This document shows, piece after piece, positions 55,644 to 64,000 of a DNA stretch of 64,000 nt (its first letter is position 1; each line of letters opens with the position of its first letter). This DNA is from Nocardia sp. alder85J (GTDB taxonomy: Bacteria > Actinomycetota > Actinomycetes > Mycobacteriales > Mycobacteriaceae): assembly GCF_020176955.2 (NCBI RefSeq), contig NZ_JAIUCZ020000002.1, positions 1,116,001 through 1,180,000 of the forward strand, read 5' to 3'. The translations under genes and the position numbers were made by a program. The notes below the pieces were generated by a model. That model did not search any database. It had not been told where the DNA came from and saw only the letters and a list, made by a program, of their open reading frames with translations.

Positions 55644-58600
55644 TCAGTCCGGGATCGGCCGATACTGTTCGAGCAGCCGTTGCAGGAACCGCCGCGGCGG
55701 TGTTCCGGGGGCTTCCGTTGCGCCGTACAGGGTTTCGGCCACGGCGACCAGACTCGGACAGCCGCTGTCGGCCGCGAAGCGGACCAGGCCGAGCCGCGCG
55801 CACCGGGACAGGGCCGGCGCCGACAGCTCCACGGCCTCCGGGGTGCGACCGCCCGCGGCCAGGCAACTGGCGTGCAACAGCTGCGCCTGCAACAGCGCGC
55901 GCGGGCGCCGCTGCCGGCGGATCTGCTCGAACATCCGCTCCGACCGTTCGATCGCCCGCCGGATCGCGCTCGGCGATCGTTGCGCCAGCAGCAGCCGGAT
56001 GATCGAATCCTGGTCGTATTCCGCGGTGGCCGCGCGGATATGGTCGCCCTGCCGGGCGTAGGGGGCCAGCCGTTCCAGGTAGCGGCGCTCGTCGCAGCCG
56101 ATCGGCAGGCCGAGCCGGATCCGCTCGTTGCGCATCCGCGCCGTCAGGCGGGGCAGTGAAAGCTGTTGCGCGACTTGATATCCCCGGTCGAGGCTGGATA
56201 TCGCCGCGGCCGTGTCGCCGCGCACCCCGGCCAGTCGCGCGGCGGTGCCGTGGGCGGTGAGCAGCACCTCCACGATGGCCGTGTCCAGTTCCTCGCCGAC
56301 CGGCACCAGCTCCCCGGCCTCGGCGAACTGCCCGGTGAGATAGAGTAATTCGGCGAGCTGAGCGGCGGTGATGAATCGGGCCGCATGCGGCCGCAGCCCG
56401 GACTCGAGCGCGACCGCCAGCGCGCCCCGCAGGACCGTCTCGGCCCGCTCGACCTCGAGCTGTTCGAAGGCCGCCATGGCGGCGGGCACATCGCTGAGCA
56501 CCGCGTTGAACGGGCCGCTGCGGACACTGCGCCGGGACGACCGCTGGTGCCAGCGCCGGACCTCGTCGAAATCGAAGCGGTAGAAGGCCAGCGCGGCCGC
56601 GGCGGCGGCCCCGACATCGGCCAGGAACGGCCGGACCGGTCCGCTCAGCCGCCATTTCGCCACCGTCGACAGATCGTCGAACCGGTCGCTCTGCAACGCC
56701 TGCACCGCCCGGACCACCTCGGCCTCGACCGCGATATCGGTGCCGGCGGTGTCCTGGGGCCGGGTGGCCAGGATCGTCTCCACCCGATAGCGCGCGGACC
56801 AGACCGCGTCGCGGTGGAACAGCGGCAGATGCGCCCAGGCCACGGCCAGTTGCAGCTGCGGATCGGCCGCGGCCTGCCGGGGCGGCAGCTTGGCCACCAG
56901 CGCCAGGAACGTGGACATCCGCGACTGGGCGAGCAGGGTGTCGGCACTGTCGAGGACCAGCCGCAGCGCGCGCTCCGGCCGCTCCGCCGCCAGCGCGTGA
57001 TCGACTGCCTCGGTGAGCATGTCGTGCTCGCCGAACCAGTCCGAGGCCACCGCGTGCAGCCGTTGCGGCAGGCCGGGATGCCGCCGGGCCAGCCGCTGCC
57101 GCAGGAATCCGGCGAACAGGCTGTGGTAGCGGAACCAGTGCAGCTCCTCGTCCTGGCCGCGCAGGAACAGATTGCGCCGCCGGACCTCCTCCAGCCGGTC
57201 CTGGCCGCCCGGTTCGCCGGTCAGGGCCTCGGCGAGATCGCCGCAGACGGTATCGGTCACCGCGGTCCGCATCATGAATTCCAGCAGCGCCGGATCGAGT
57301 TCGCCGACCACGTCGTCCATCAGGTATTCGCCGATGGCCTCGTGCTGTCCGGACAGGCGGCCGATGTGCGCGGCCGGATCGTCCTTGCCCGGCAGCGACA
57401 GGCAGGCCAGTTGCAGTGCGGCGGCCCAGCCCTCGGTGGTGCGGCACAGGTCCCGGACCTGCGGGCAGTCCAGCGGCACGCCGCCGACGTCGTGCAGCAG
57501 CTGTCCGGCCTCCGGCTCGTCGAATCGCAATGCGGTCTCATCGATCTCGACCAGTTCGTCGCGAACTCGCAGATGTCCCAGCGGAAGTCCGATCGTGGTC
57601 CGGCTGGTCACGACGAGACGCAGATGGCGACAGGCGTCGTCGAGCAGGAACCGGACGGCCTCGCGCACCTCGGCGCTGTGGATGCGATGCCAGTCGTCGA
57701 GGACGATCGCGACCGTGCGGTCACCGGCGTGGATCTCGTTGATCAAGGCGGTGACGACCTCGTCGGCGGTGTCGGCGGCGCCCTCCTCGAGCACCTGCGT
57801 CAGCTCACCGGCCAGATTCGGCTGCACCCGCCGGACGGCCTCGATCAGGTGGGTGAGGAACCAGACGATGTTGTTGTCGTCGGGCACCAGGTTCAGCCAG
57901 GCCACCGGGATGCCGTCGGCGGTCAGCTCCGCCGCCCACTGTGCGGCGAGCGTGCTCTTGCCGTAGCCGGCCGGCGCGTGGACGAGCGCCAGCCGCCGCG
58001 AACCGCCCTCGCGCAGCGCCCGCAGCAGCCGGGGGCGGGCGATCAGCCGGTGCGAGGAGGTCGGTGGTCGTAATCCGGTGCCCGGGGCCGGTCGTCCGGT
58101 GCGCCGCGGCCGTGCGGGCGCGGCCTCCGTGCCGACGGCCGGGATCAGCGCGTCGACCGGCAGTCCGGCGGCGAACTGGATGTCGCGCAGCCGGGCGCCG
58201 AATTCGCGTGCCGACCCGGGCCGGTCCTCCGGCCGACGTTCCATCGCGGCCTCGATCGCCGAGCACAGCGGCGCCGGCAGTCCCGCGGCCCGCAGATCCG
58301 GCACCGGCTCCGAGCCGATCCGCACGAACTGGGCGAGCAGCGTCTCGCCGTCCCGCCGGGCGAAGGCCGCATGCCCGGTGAGCACCGCGAACAGCGTGGC
58401 GCCGAGCCCGTACAGATCGGCGGCCGTGGAGGCCGGCCGCCCTTGCAGCACCTCCGGCGCGGTGTACGCGGGCGTCCCGTCGGCGGTGTGGAAGGCGTCG
58501 GGCGTGCGGGCCAGGCCGAAGTCGGCCAGCTGCGGTTCGCCGTAATCGGTGATCAGGATATTCGCCGGATTCACGTCGCGGTGCAGCACGCCCGCGCTGT

Positions 58601-59096
58601 GCGCCGCGGCCAGCGCCCCGGCGAGCTTGATCCCCAGCGTGAGCACCTGCGGCCAGGGCAGCGCACCCCGTTCGCGCAGGCGCCGCTCCAGCGATCCGCG
58701 CGCGTGGAACGGCATCACCAGGAACGGTCGGCCACCGGCGGTGACATCGACCCGCAACATCGGGACGATGTGCGGATGTGCGGCGAACCGGCCGCACACG
58801 CGCTGCTCGCGGACGAATCGCGCGCGGTCGTCGGCATCGAGGTCGCCGCTGAGCACCTTCACCGCCACCGGCCGGTCCAGCGCCGACTCCACACACTTGT
58901 AGACCGTGCCGAATCCGCCGCGCCCGATCACCTCGGCGTCCGCATAGCCGAACGCCAGCAACTCGGCGGCGATGTCTCGCTCCGCCGGGTCGGTCACTGC
59001 GTCGGCTCGACCTCCGGACGCGGAAACTCCACCCGATCCCCCATGGTGCAGGCTCGCGTCGTAAGTTGTCGCCCCGACAGCAGGGTGTGCGGCCAT
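55644..59096 (-). CDS. Second PknK-like kinase/MalT-type ATPase protein
   Basis: The 1150-residue protein repeats the architecture of its neighbour: kinase with GRGGFGTVYKC, K80, H172-R173-D174-V-N176-P-A-N179 and DFG 192-194; ATPase with Walker A APAGYGKST and VLDDWH; then helical repeats. The HRD motif is intact here but the lysine two residues after the Asp is Asn, which may weaken catalysis. The linker has no long repeat. The two genes point at each other with a 12-base gap, so they are divergent paralogues, not a recent tandem duplication. Confidence 0.88.
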   Translation of the reverse strand: MAAHPAVGATTYDASLHHGGSGGVSASGGRADAVTDPAERDIAAELLAFGYADAEVIGRGGFGTVYKCVESALDRPVAVKVLSGDLDADDRARFVREQRVCGRFAAHPHIVPMLRVDVTAGGRPFLVMPFHARGSLERRLRERGALPWPQVLTLGIKLAGALAAAHSAGVLHRDVNPANILITDYGEPQLADFGLARTPDAFHTADGTPAYTAPEVLQGRPASTAADLYGLGATLFAVLTGHAAFARRDGETLLAQFVRIGSEPVPDLRAAGLPAPLCSAIEAAMERRPEDRPGSAREFGARLRDIQFAAGLPVDALIPAVGTEAAPARPRRTGRPAPGTGLRPPTSSHRLIARPRLLRALREGGSRRLALVHAPAGYGKSTLAAQWAAELTADGIPVAWLNLVPDDNNIVWFLTHLIEAVRRVQPNLAGELTQVLEEGAADTADEVVTALINEIHAGDRTVAIVLDDWHRIHSAEVREAVRFLLDDACRHLRLVVTSRTTIGLPLGHLRVRDELVEIDETALRFDEPEAGQLLHDVGGVPLDCPQVRDLCRTTEGWAAALQLACLSLPGKDDPAAHIGRLSGQHEAIGEYLMDDVVGELDPALLEFMMRTAVTDTVCGDLAEALTGEPGGQDRLEEVRRRNLFLRGQDEELHWFRYHSLFAGFLRQRLARRHPGLPQRLHAVASDWFGEHDMLTEAVDHALAAERPERALRLVLDSADTLLAQSRMSTFLALVAKLPPRQAAADPQLQLAVAWAHLPLFHRDAVWSARYRVETILATRPQDTAGTDIAVEAEVVRAVQALQSDRFDDLSTVAKWRLSGPVRPFLADVGAAAAAALAFYRFDFDEVRRWHQRSSRRSVRSGPFNAVLSDVPAAMAAFEQLEVERAETVLRGALAVALESGLRPHAARFITAAQLAELLYLTGQFAEAGELVPVGEELDTAIVEVLLTAHGTAARLAGVRGDTAAAISSLDRGYQVAQQLSLPRLTARMRNERIRLGLPIGCDERRYLERLAPYARQGDHIRAATAEYDQDSIIRLLLAQRSPSAIRRAIERSERMFEQIRRQRRPRALLQAQLLHASCLAAGGRTPEAVELSAPALSRCARLGLVRFAADSGCPSLVAVAETLYGATEAPGTPPRRFLQRLLEQYRPIPD

Positions 59097-59214
59097 ATAT
59101 CACCTTCGAAGCGGACGCTCGGCCCTTCGCCGCCAGTCTAGTCAGCGAACTTCTGGCATACCACGTTTTCGGCTATCGGGAACCGGTGTGCCGCCTGCCC
59201 GGCACCATGGCGAT

Positions 59215-59772
59215 TCAGTCGGTCAGCTCCCGGGTGATGGCATCGACGAAATCGGGCAGATCCGCCGGTCGCCGTGAGGTGATCAGGGTCCAGCCGTCGC
59301 TGTCGTCGCGCACGACCGGCCGATCCACCCACTCACCGCGAGCGTTGCGGATATCGGTGCTCAGCGTCGGATAGGAGGTCAGCCGCTTACCCGGCAACAC
59401 CCCGGCATCGACCAGCAACCACGGACCGTGACAGACGGCCGCGATCGGCTTCCAGGCGCCCGCCGCGGCGCGGACCAGGCGACGGGCGTAGTCGTTGGCC
59501 CGCAGCCGATCGGCGTTGACGGTGCCACCGGGCACGATCAGCAGATCGACCTCGCTGGGGTCCACCGCATCGAGGGTGGTGTCGGGCCGGATCTCCTCGT
59601 CGGGCTCCAGATCGTGGTGGTAGGTCCGCACGGGGGCGTCGTGCTCGGCCGCGTGGATCACCCGCGCGCCGCGCTGCCGCAGCCGGTCACGCGGTACCAC
59701 CAGTTCGTCGTGCTCCACGCCGGTGTTGGAGGTGACGATGAGTACGCGGGCGTCCTGGAGCTGTCCGGGCAT
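59215..59772 (-). CDS. DJ-1/PfpI-family protein
   Basis: The 185-residue protein has the DJ-1/PfpI signatures: VLIVTSNTGVEHDEL, DLLIVPGGTVNADRLR and the nucleophile elbow AAVCHGPWLL (C114-H115). Family members are deglycases, proteases or chaperones of stress response. It follows the DoxX-repeat gene by 14 bases on the same strand and so is co-transcribed with it. Confidence 0.9.
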   Translation of the reverse strand: MPGQLQDARVLIVTSNTGVEHDELVVPRDRLRQRGARVIHAAEHDAPVRTYHHDLEPDEEIRPDTTLDAVDPSEVDLLIVPGGTVNADRLRANDYARRLVRAAAGAWKPIAAVCHGPWLLVDAGVLPGKRLTSYPTLSTDIRNARGEWVDRPVVRDDSDGWTLITSRRPADLPDFVDAITRELTD

Positions 59773-59786
59773 GACCGTGTCCTTCC

Positions 59787-60737
59787 TCAGTGCGACCGCG
59801 ACCGTCGGCGCGCCGCCTCGGTCAACTGTTCCCCGCGCTCCCGGGCCAGTCCGTACAGCTCCGACCCCCGAGCGGTATCGAGCAACTCCTCACCGCGATC
59901 TCGCGCGGTGCCGAGCAGATCCCCACCGCGATCCCGCGCGGTGCCGAGCAGATCCCCACTGCGATCCCGCGCGGTGCCGAGCAGATCCTCGCCCCGGTCC
60001 CTGGCGGTGTCGAGCAGCTCTTCGCGCCGGTCGCGGGCGGTGTCGAGCAGCTCTCCGGTGCGGTCGCGGGTGGTGTCGTAGAGGTCGCCGCCGTGGTGGC
60101 GGGCGGTGTCGAGCAGCCGGCCGCCGCGCTGGGCCGCGGCGGATTCCGCCCGGGCGCCGAGTTCCCGGGTCGCCTCGGCGAAGTGTTCGCCCCGATCACG
60201 CAGTGCCTCACCGACTTCCGCGCCGCGCTCCCGGACGGTGTCCGCGGTTTCGGCGAAATGCGCTCGCCGCGGCGCGGTTTCGGTGCGGAACCGGGCCAGC
60301 GCCCGGCGGCCGCGCCAGGCCAGCGACGGCCGGCCCTCGCGGTCGGTGGCCGCGATCAGCAGCGCGCCGAGCATGCTCGCGTCCTGGAGGAATCCGGCCC
60401 GTTTCAGGGTCCTGCGGTCGGGGTCCTTCTCGTTCCAGAAATCGTGTTCGGTCACGGTGGTCGGGACGGCGGTGGCGGCGAGCGCCATCGCCGACAATCG
60501 CGGCAGTTTCCCCATCGCGAGCAGCGCTCCGCCGCCGACCCGGATCGCCGCGTTGATCTCCACGATCCGGGAGGGGTTGTCCCGCAGGTAGGCCCCGAGC
60601 CCGCGCGGCAGCACCCGCTCGCCGCGCCGTGCCAGGCGGCCGGCGGCCTCGATTCGCGACGAGGGATCCGTCAGGGCGGCGATGCCGTCGGCGACGAAGG
60701 TGGTGGCCAGCAGCGGCCGGGCGATACGCCGGAGCAT
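59787..60737 (-). CDS. DoxX-family membrane protein with 11-residue repeat tail
   Basis: ATG at 60737 follows GGAAG and gives 316 residues; the much longer open frame upstream is not coding. Residues 1-135 are a DoxX-like membrane domain (ARPLLATTFVADGIAALTDP, AAIRVGGGALLAMGKLPRL, FLQDASMLGALLIAA). Residues 165-300 are a long amphipathic helix of 11-residue repeats, best in eight units of the type GxxLLDTARDR at 205-292. Such repeats are known from LEA and apolipoprotein-like proteins that lie on membranes. With DJ-1/PfpI downstream, a role in envelope stress is plausible. Confidence 0.8.
   Translation of the reverse strand: MLRRIARPLLATTFVADGIAALTDPSSRIEAAGRLARRGERVLPRGLGAYLRDNPSRIVEINAAIRVGGGALLAMGKLPRLSAMALAATAVPTTVTEHDFWNEKDPDRRTLKRAGFLQDASMLGALLIAATDREGRPSLAWRGRRALARFRTETAPRRAHFAETADTVRERGAEVGEALRDRGEHFAEATRELGARAESAAAQRGGRLLDTARHHGGDLYDTTRDRTGELLDTARDRREELLDTARDRGEDLLGTARDRSGDLLGTARDRGGDLLGTARDRGEELLDTARGSELYGLARERGEQLTEAARRRSRSH
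59862..60125 (-). repeat. 33-bp tandem repeats coding 11-residue units
   Basis: Eight 33-base units encode G[GE]xLL[DG]TARDR. Neighbouring units differ by a few bases, more in the outer copies. They produce an amphipathic helix with Asp/Arg and Leu faces. Confidence 0.9.
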
Positions 60738-61115
60738 GATGTCTTCCTTTCGGTACCGCAGCGTGATGGCTGTGATCGGGGCTGGACGGGCTGTTCCCCC
60801 GCGGCTACCCCGCGCCGCACCGGCTACGCAACCGTCGGCCGAGCTGTGACCGGCGCTACCGGCGACCGGATGATTCGGCGCCGCCCGCACGAGGTGGCAC
60901 GCACCGCACAGGATGTGGCCGGCGCGAGCACGCCGCCGGTCGCCGCGCGCTGCCGCTGGGCGCCGACGACGATCCGGATCCGAATCGGGCTGTGTGAGCC
61001 GGTCCGGACGGGGTAGCCGCCGAGCATTGTCCGGGTCGACGTCGTACGAAGGGCAGGCCATGCCACATTCCCCCGCCGCACCACCCGCGCCTGCCGGGAC
61101 ACCGCGGGGCGCGAT
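60738..61115. other. Intergenic region without supported gene
   Basis: About 380 bases between divergent genes. A 56-codon frame starting at GTG 60847 is Arg-rich and has no ribosome site. Promoters for both flanking genes must lie here, but I cannot fix them. Confidence 0.4.
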
Positions 61116-62222
61116 ATGACCGCGCCCCCGCTCCTGCTCGAGGCGCCGGGTTCCGTAGGGGTGTACCGATTTCCGACGCCGGGGCCGGAAACCGACGGCA
61201 CTTTCGCCTGGACGTCCACCGTCGCGGTGACCGTGTCGCTGAGCGCCGGCGGCGTGACGGGACTCGGCTGGACCTACAGCACCCCGGCGGCCGCCGCGAT
61301 CATCGAACACGAACTGCTGCCGATTCTGGCCGGCCGCAGCCCCTGGGACATCGCGCAGTGCCGGTCGGAGTTGCGCCGGGCCTGCCGCGACATCGGGACC
61401 ACCGGTGTGGTCGCGCACGCCCTCAGCGCGATCGACATCGCACTGTGGGATCTCAAAGCGCGACTGCTGGATTCGCCGCTGACCCGGCTGCTGGGGACGG
61501 TCCGCCTGGCGACGCCGGTCTACGGCTCCGGTGGTTTCACCAACCTCCCGGACGACGAGCTGGCCGACCAGATCCTCGGCTGGCTGTCCGCCGGGTGCAC
61601 GGCGGTGAAGATCAAGATCGGCCGCGACATCGCCCGGGACCTGGACCGGCTCATCCTGGCCACCGAACTCGTCACGGGCCGTGCCGAACTCATGGTCGAC
61701 GCCGACGGCGCCTACTCCGTCGGCGCCGCGCGGCGGTGGGGCGCCGCCCTCGACGAGTTGGGTGTCACCTGGTTCGAGGAGCCGGTGCCCAGCGCCGACC
61801 GGGCCGGTCTGGCGGCGGTGCGCGACAGCGTCGAATGTGATGTCACGGCAGGCGAATACATCTGCGAGCCGTTCGGCGCGGCCGCCTTGCTCGGGGCGGT
61901 GGACTGCCTCCAGTTGAACGTGACCCGATGCGGCGGCTACAGCGGCTTTCTCGAAGGCGCGGCACTGGCGGCCGCGCACGGGCTCGACGTGTCCGCGCAC
62001 GGCGCGCCCGCGCTGCACGCGCCGATCGCCGCAGCGGTGCCCAACCTCCGCCACGCCGAATGGTACGTCGACCACGCGCGACTGGAACCGCTACTGGTCG
62101 AAGGGGTTCCGGAGGTCGTCGACGGATTGCTGCCGCACTCCGGAAAATTGGGCGCCGCGGCCGACGACATCGTGGGTCACGGTATGTCGCTGGCGGTCAG
62201 CGCCACGGAATTCCGGCTCTGA
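61116..62222 (+). CDS. Enolase-superfamily (mandelate racemase/muconate-lactonising type) enzyme
   Basis: The 368-residue protein has the capping domain and TIM barrel of the superfamily. K165-I-K167 is the KxK base at the end of strand 2. Mg2+ ligands are D195 (MVDADGAY), E221/E222 (WFEEP) and E247 (TAGEYI), and a histidine is in SAHGAPALH. Members abstract a proton next to a carboxylate; reactions range from racemisation to dehydration of sugar acids. The substrate is not known. ATG at 61116 is the first good start. Confidence 0.88.
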   Translation: MTAPPLLLEAPGSVGVYRFPTPGPETDGTFAWTSTVAVTVSLSAGGVTGLGWTYSTPAAAAIIEHELLPILAGRSPWDIAQCRSELRRACRDIGTTGVVAHALSAIDIALWDLKARLLDSPLTRLLGTVRLATPVYGSGGFTNLPDDELADQILGWLSAGCTAVKIKIGRDIARDLDRLILATELVTGRAELMVDADGAYSVGAARRWGAALDELGVTWFEEPVPSADRAGLAAVRDSVECDVTAGEYICEPFGAAALLGAVDCLQLNVTRCGGYSGFLEGAALAAAHGLDVSAHGAPALHAPIAAAVPNLRHAEWYVDHARLEPLLVEGVPEVVDGLLPHSGKLGAAADDIVGHGMSLAVSATEFRL

Positions 62223-62282
62223 ACACCGGCGCGGCGCGGTGTCCCGATTCCGGCGACTGTCCTGGAAACGGCCGTCCGAGCG

Positions 62283-62609
62283 TTATTTTCCCAGCGCCTT
62301 CGACAATTGCTGTTTGGTCATCGTGGAGCGGCCCTTGATATTGCGCTGCCGGGCCTCGTTGTAGAGCTGATCACGGGTCGGCCCCGCGGGCCGGTCGGTG
62401 CCCGATCGCAGGCCGCCGCGGCGCTGCGGTGACATATCCGCCAGGGTGCTGCGGCTCGCGGTACGTGTGCGACCGCTCTGCGCGCGATTCTTGTTCACCG
62501 TGCGGGCCGCGATCTCCTTCGCCCGGCGGGTGCCGGCGCCCCGCCGGCGCTCGGATTCCTCGATGTGCTCGTATTGCCGTTCGTCCTTGGCGGACCATTC
62601 CTGGGGCAT
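62283..62609 (-). CDS. Small basic protein with SAP/Rho-N-like C-terminus
   Basis: ATG at 62609, with AAGGGA upstream, gives 108 residues. The first 75 are strongly charged (EWSAKDERQYEHIEESERRRG, RRAKEIAARTVNKNRAQ). The last 32 (TRDQLYNEARQRNIKGRSTMTKQQLSKALG) match the SAP-like helix-extended-helix of Rho N-terminal or plasmid-stabilisation-type proteins. It probably binds nucleic acid and is common in actinobacteria near general-stress genes. Here a SigB/F-type factor is close by. Confidence 0.8.
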   Translation of the reverse strand: MPQEWSAKDERQYEHIEESERRRGAGTRRAKEIAARTVNKNRAQSGRTRTASRSTLADMSPQRRGGLRSGTDRPAGPTRDQLYNEARQRNIKGRSTMTKQQLSKALGK

Positions 62610-62903
62610 GACATTCCCTTCCGGACGGGCGGACATATCCGCTATCGGCCTACCCGGGCGTCGAAAATCGAATCAACGGCTCGATCTCCTCGTTATCGGC
62701 GACGTTGCCGGATCGGATCGAAAGGATCACGAGGGGACCCCGCGCCCGGTCCCGGTGGGATGCTCGGGTGGTCGGTCGAGAGCACGGCCGGCTGGGGTCC
62801 CGCGCCGGGCAGAGCATCGGATCTGCCGCTCGTGCACACCGTGTGAAACCGCATTCCGCGCCGGGATCGACGTGTTATCGGGTGCTCCGACGAAGGGACC
62901 GGC

Positions 62904-63833
62904 ATGAGCATCGTGTGTGCGGACGCGCCGGACGTTCTCGCCGCGCGTTCTCCCCGTGATCGTGACGGCGATCCGTACGACCACCTGGAACCGGAGTTGG
63001 CGGTCCTGCACGGCCTCGACCCCGAGGACCCGTCCCGGGCCAGGCTGCGGGAGTGGATCATCGACTGCTGCCTGCCACTGGCCGACCATCTCGCCTCCCG
63101 CTACCTCGGCCGCGGCCAGACCTTCGACGATCTGCGCCAGGTGGCGCGGCTGGGTACCGTGCTGGCCGTCGACCGCTACGACCCGGGCCACGAGAGCCCG
63201 TTCCTGGCGTTCGCGATCCCGACCATCACCGGCGAGCTGCGCCGCTTCTTCCGGGATTGCGGCTGGACCGTGCATGTGCCGCGGCGGTTGAAGGAACTGC
63301 ACCAGCGGATCAACGCCGCCACCCCGCACCTGGCCCAGCAGTTGCATCGCATGCCGACCCGCGCGGACCTCGCCGCCGATCTGGACGTCCCGGTCGGCGC
63401 CATCGAGGAGGCCATGCTGGGCTCGCACTGTTACCACACCGAATCGCTGGACATGCTGATCGACGTCGACGACGACCCGCCGCTGCCCCGCAGCGGCATG
63501 CTGGCCGTCACCGAACCGCTCTACGAGGTGGTCGAGGACGCCCTCGCCGTCGCCCCGCACCTGCGGTCGCTGTCGCAGGAGGACCTGACCCTGCTGGCCC
63601 TGCGCTTCTCCGCCCGCCTGTCGCAACAGCAGATCGGCGACCACCTGGGTGTGTCCCAGATGACAGTCTGCCGCATGCTGCTGCGCATCCTCCAGGATCT
63701 GCGGGCCCGAGCCTCGGCGGATGCCGAGCCGGCCGAATGTGCCGCCGGCAATCCCGGCGACCGAGCGCGCGGTGGCGGGCCCGCGGTGCATCCGGCGCGC
63801 GCAAGTGGGTATCCGGCACAGGTAGACAGGTGA
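62904..63833 (+). CDS. SigB/SigF-type alternative sigma factor
   Basis: The 309-residue protein is a sigma-70 group 3 factor: region 2 (ADHLASRYLGRGQTFDDLRQVARLGTVLAVDRYDP type), region 3 (FFRDCGWTVHVPRRLKELHQRIN) and region 4 HTH (LSQQQIGDHLGVSQMTVCRMLLRIL). A 35-residue extra tail follows region 4. Such factors run general or osmotic stress responses and are usually held by anti-sigma RsbW-like kinases, but none is adjacent. ATG follows AAGGGA. Confidence 0.9.
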   Translation: MSIVCADAPDVLAARSPRDRDGDPYDHLEPELAVLHGLDPEDPSRARLREWIIDCCLPLADHLASRYLGRGQTFDDLRQVARLGTVLAVDRYDPGHESPFLAFAIPTITGELRRFFRDCGWTVHVPRRLKELHQRINAATPHLAQQLHRMPTRADLAADLDVPVGAIEEAMLGSHCYHTESLDMLIDVDDDPPLPRSGMLAVTEPLYEVVEDALAVAPHLRSLSQEDLTLLALRFSARLSQQQIGDHLGVSQMTVCRMLLRILQDLRARASADAEPAECAAGNPGDRARGGGPAVHPARASGYPAQVDR

Positions 63834-63905
63834 TCGGGATCCACCCAGCAAGCGTGCACGGCGTCCGTCCGGCTCGGGGTCCGGACAGCGAGGAGCACTA
63901 CCGAG

Positions 63906-64000
63906 ATGAGTATCGATTTCGACAGCACCAGCCTGGCCGCTACCGAGCAGTTCCTGAACCGGAACTACACCACCATGAAGATCGGCAACGCCACCGACGC
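63906..64000 (+). CDS. Start of a probable AraC-family regulator
   Basis: ATG at 63906, with GAGGAG upstream, opens MSIDFDSTSLAATEQFLNRN and runs to the window end. The N-terminus (ATEQFLNRNYTTMKIG) resembles that of AraC-like regulators with an N-terminal ligand domain in mycolic actinomycetes. Only 31 codons are visible. Confidence 0.5.
   Translation, partial: MSIDFDSTSLAATEQFLNRNYTTMKIGNATD

Noticed and set aside
59862..60125. 33-bp repeats as a CRISPR array
   Set aside because: No spacers; each unit is eleven codons of one protein.
60738..62075. N-terminal extension of the DoxX frame to 762 residues
   Set aside because: The part before 60737 has no domain, overlaps the enolase-type gene on the other strand, and a good ribosome site marks the start at 60737.

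Overview
The window is a G+C-rich chromosome segment of an actinomycete of the mycolate group, most likely Nocardia or a close relative. Three things point there: a rifampicin monooxygenase that reads, from memory, like the Nocardia farcinica enzyme over its whole length; a ribosomal L7/L12 gene followed by a convergent TetR gene as in mycobacteria; and many TetR regulators, type VII secretion-type proteins, PknK-like kinases and F420/Ddn-type oxidoreductases. I saw no rRNA, tRNA, CRISPR array, insertion sequence or prophage.

Layout. 0-4.2 kb: tail of an L7/L12 protein, a TetR/Rieske-oxygenase divergent pair with twin operators, an NlpC/P60 hydrolase and a degenerate histidine phosphatase. 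4.2-6.8 kb: a compact three-gene type VII-style effector cassette (small WXG-like partner, 550-residue papain-like effector, small tail gene). 6.9-9.6 kb: secreted HNH nuclease, small zinc-ribbon protein, HTH regulator divergent from a Clp-N-only protein. 9.6-18 kb: drug-modification and lipid/steroid-type enzymes: a TetX-like flavin monooxygenase, thiolase with TetR, a TetR with two exact tetO-type operators facing a His-rich small gene and a frameshifted oxidoreductase, a 3-alpha-HSD-like SDR, and rox preceded by a rifamycin-associated element. 18-24.7 kb: formylglycine-generating enzyme plus Tat-lipoprotein sulfatase, ABC exporter, HSL-type esterase. 25-29.5 kb: a ribosomal S1 paralogue lacking its first S1 domain, a gene-poor stretch, then a trypsin-like protease paired with an unrecognised protein.

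29.6-39.6 kb is an iron and redox region: a classical efeUOB operon on the minus strand and, 3 kb away, a second copy on the plus strand with EfeU and EfeO fused into one polypeptide plus its own DyP peroxidase. Each has an IdeR-like box, and a Dps ferritin and an ArsR-controlled four-gene operon lie between them. 39.7-48 kb: DUF6065 protein, class II amidotransferase, a BrnT-like toxin-antitoxin pair with a palindromic operator, an orphan PD-(D/E)XK-type protein, a methyltransferase/AraC pair, a truncated DUF35 gene and a CocE hydrolase with DUF3237 partner. 48-52 kb: LacI/alcohol dehydrogenase divergent pair around a perfect palindrome, and an SDR-DUF2867 protein. 52-59 kb: two convergent PknK-type kinase/ATPase proteins, one with a collagen-like tandem repeat. 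59-64 kb: DJ-1/PfpI protein, DoxX protein with an 11-residue repeat tail, enolase-superfamily enzyme, SAP-like protein, a SigB/SigF-type sigma factor and the start of an AraC-like gene.

The best candidates for undescribed biology are the protease/unknown-protein pair (27.8-29.5 kb), the type VII effector cassette (4.2-6.8 kb), the tetO-controlled His-rich gene (14.0-15.0 kb) and the orphan nuclease-like protein (42.3-44.0 kb). All functional assignments come from reading the sequence and recalled family knowledge; no database search was run.
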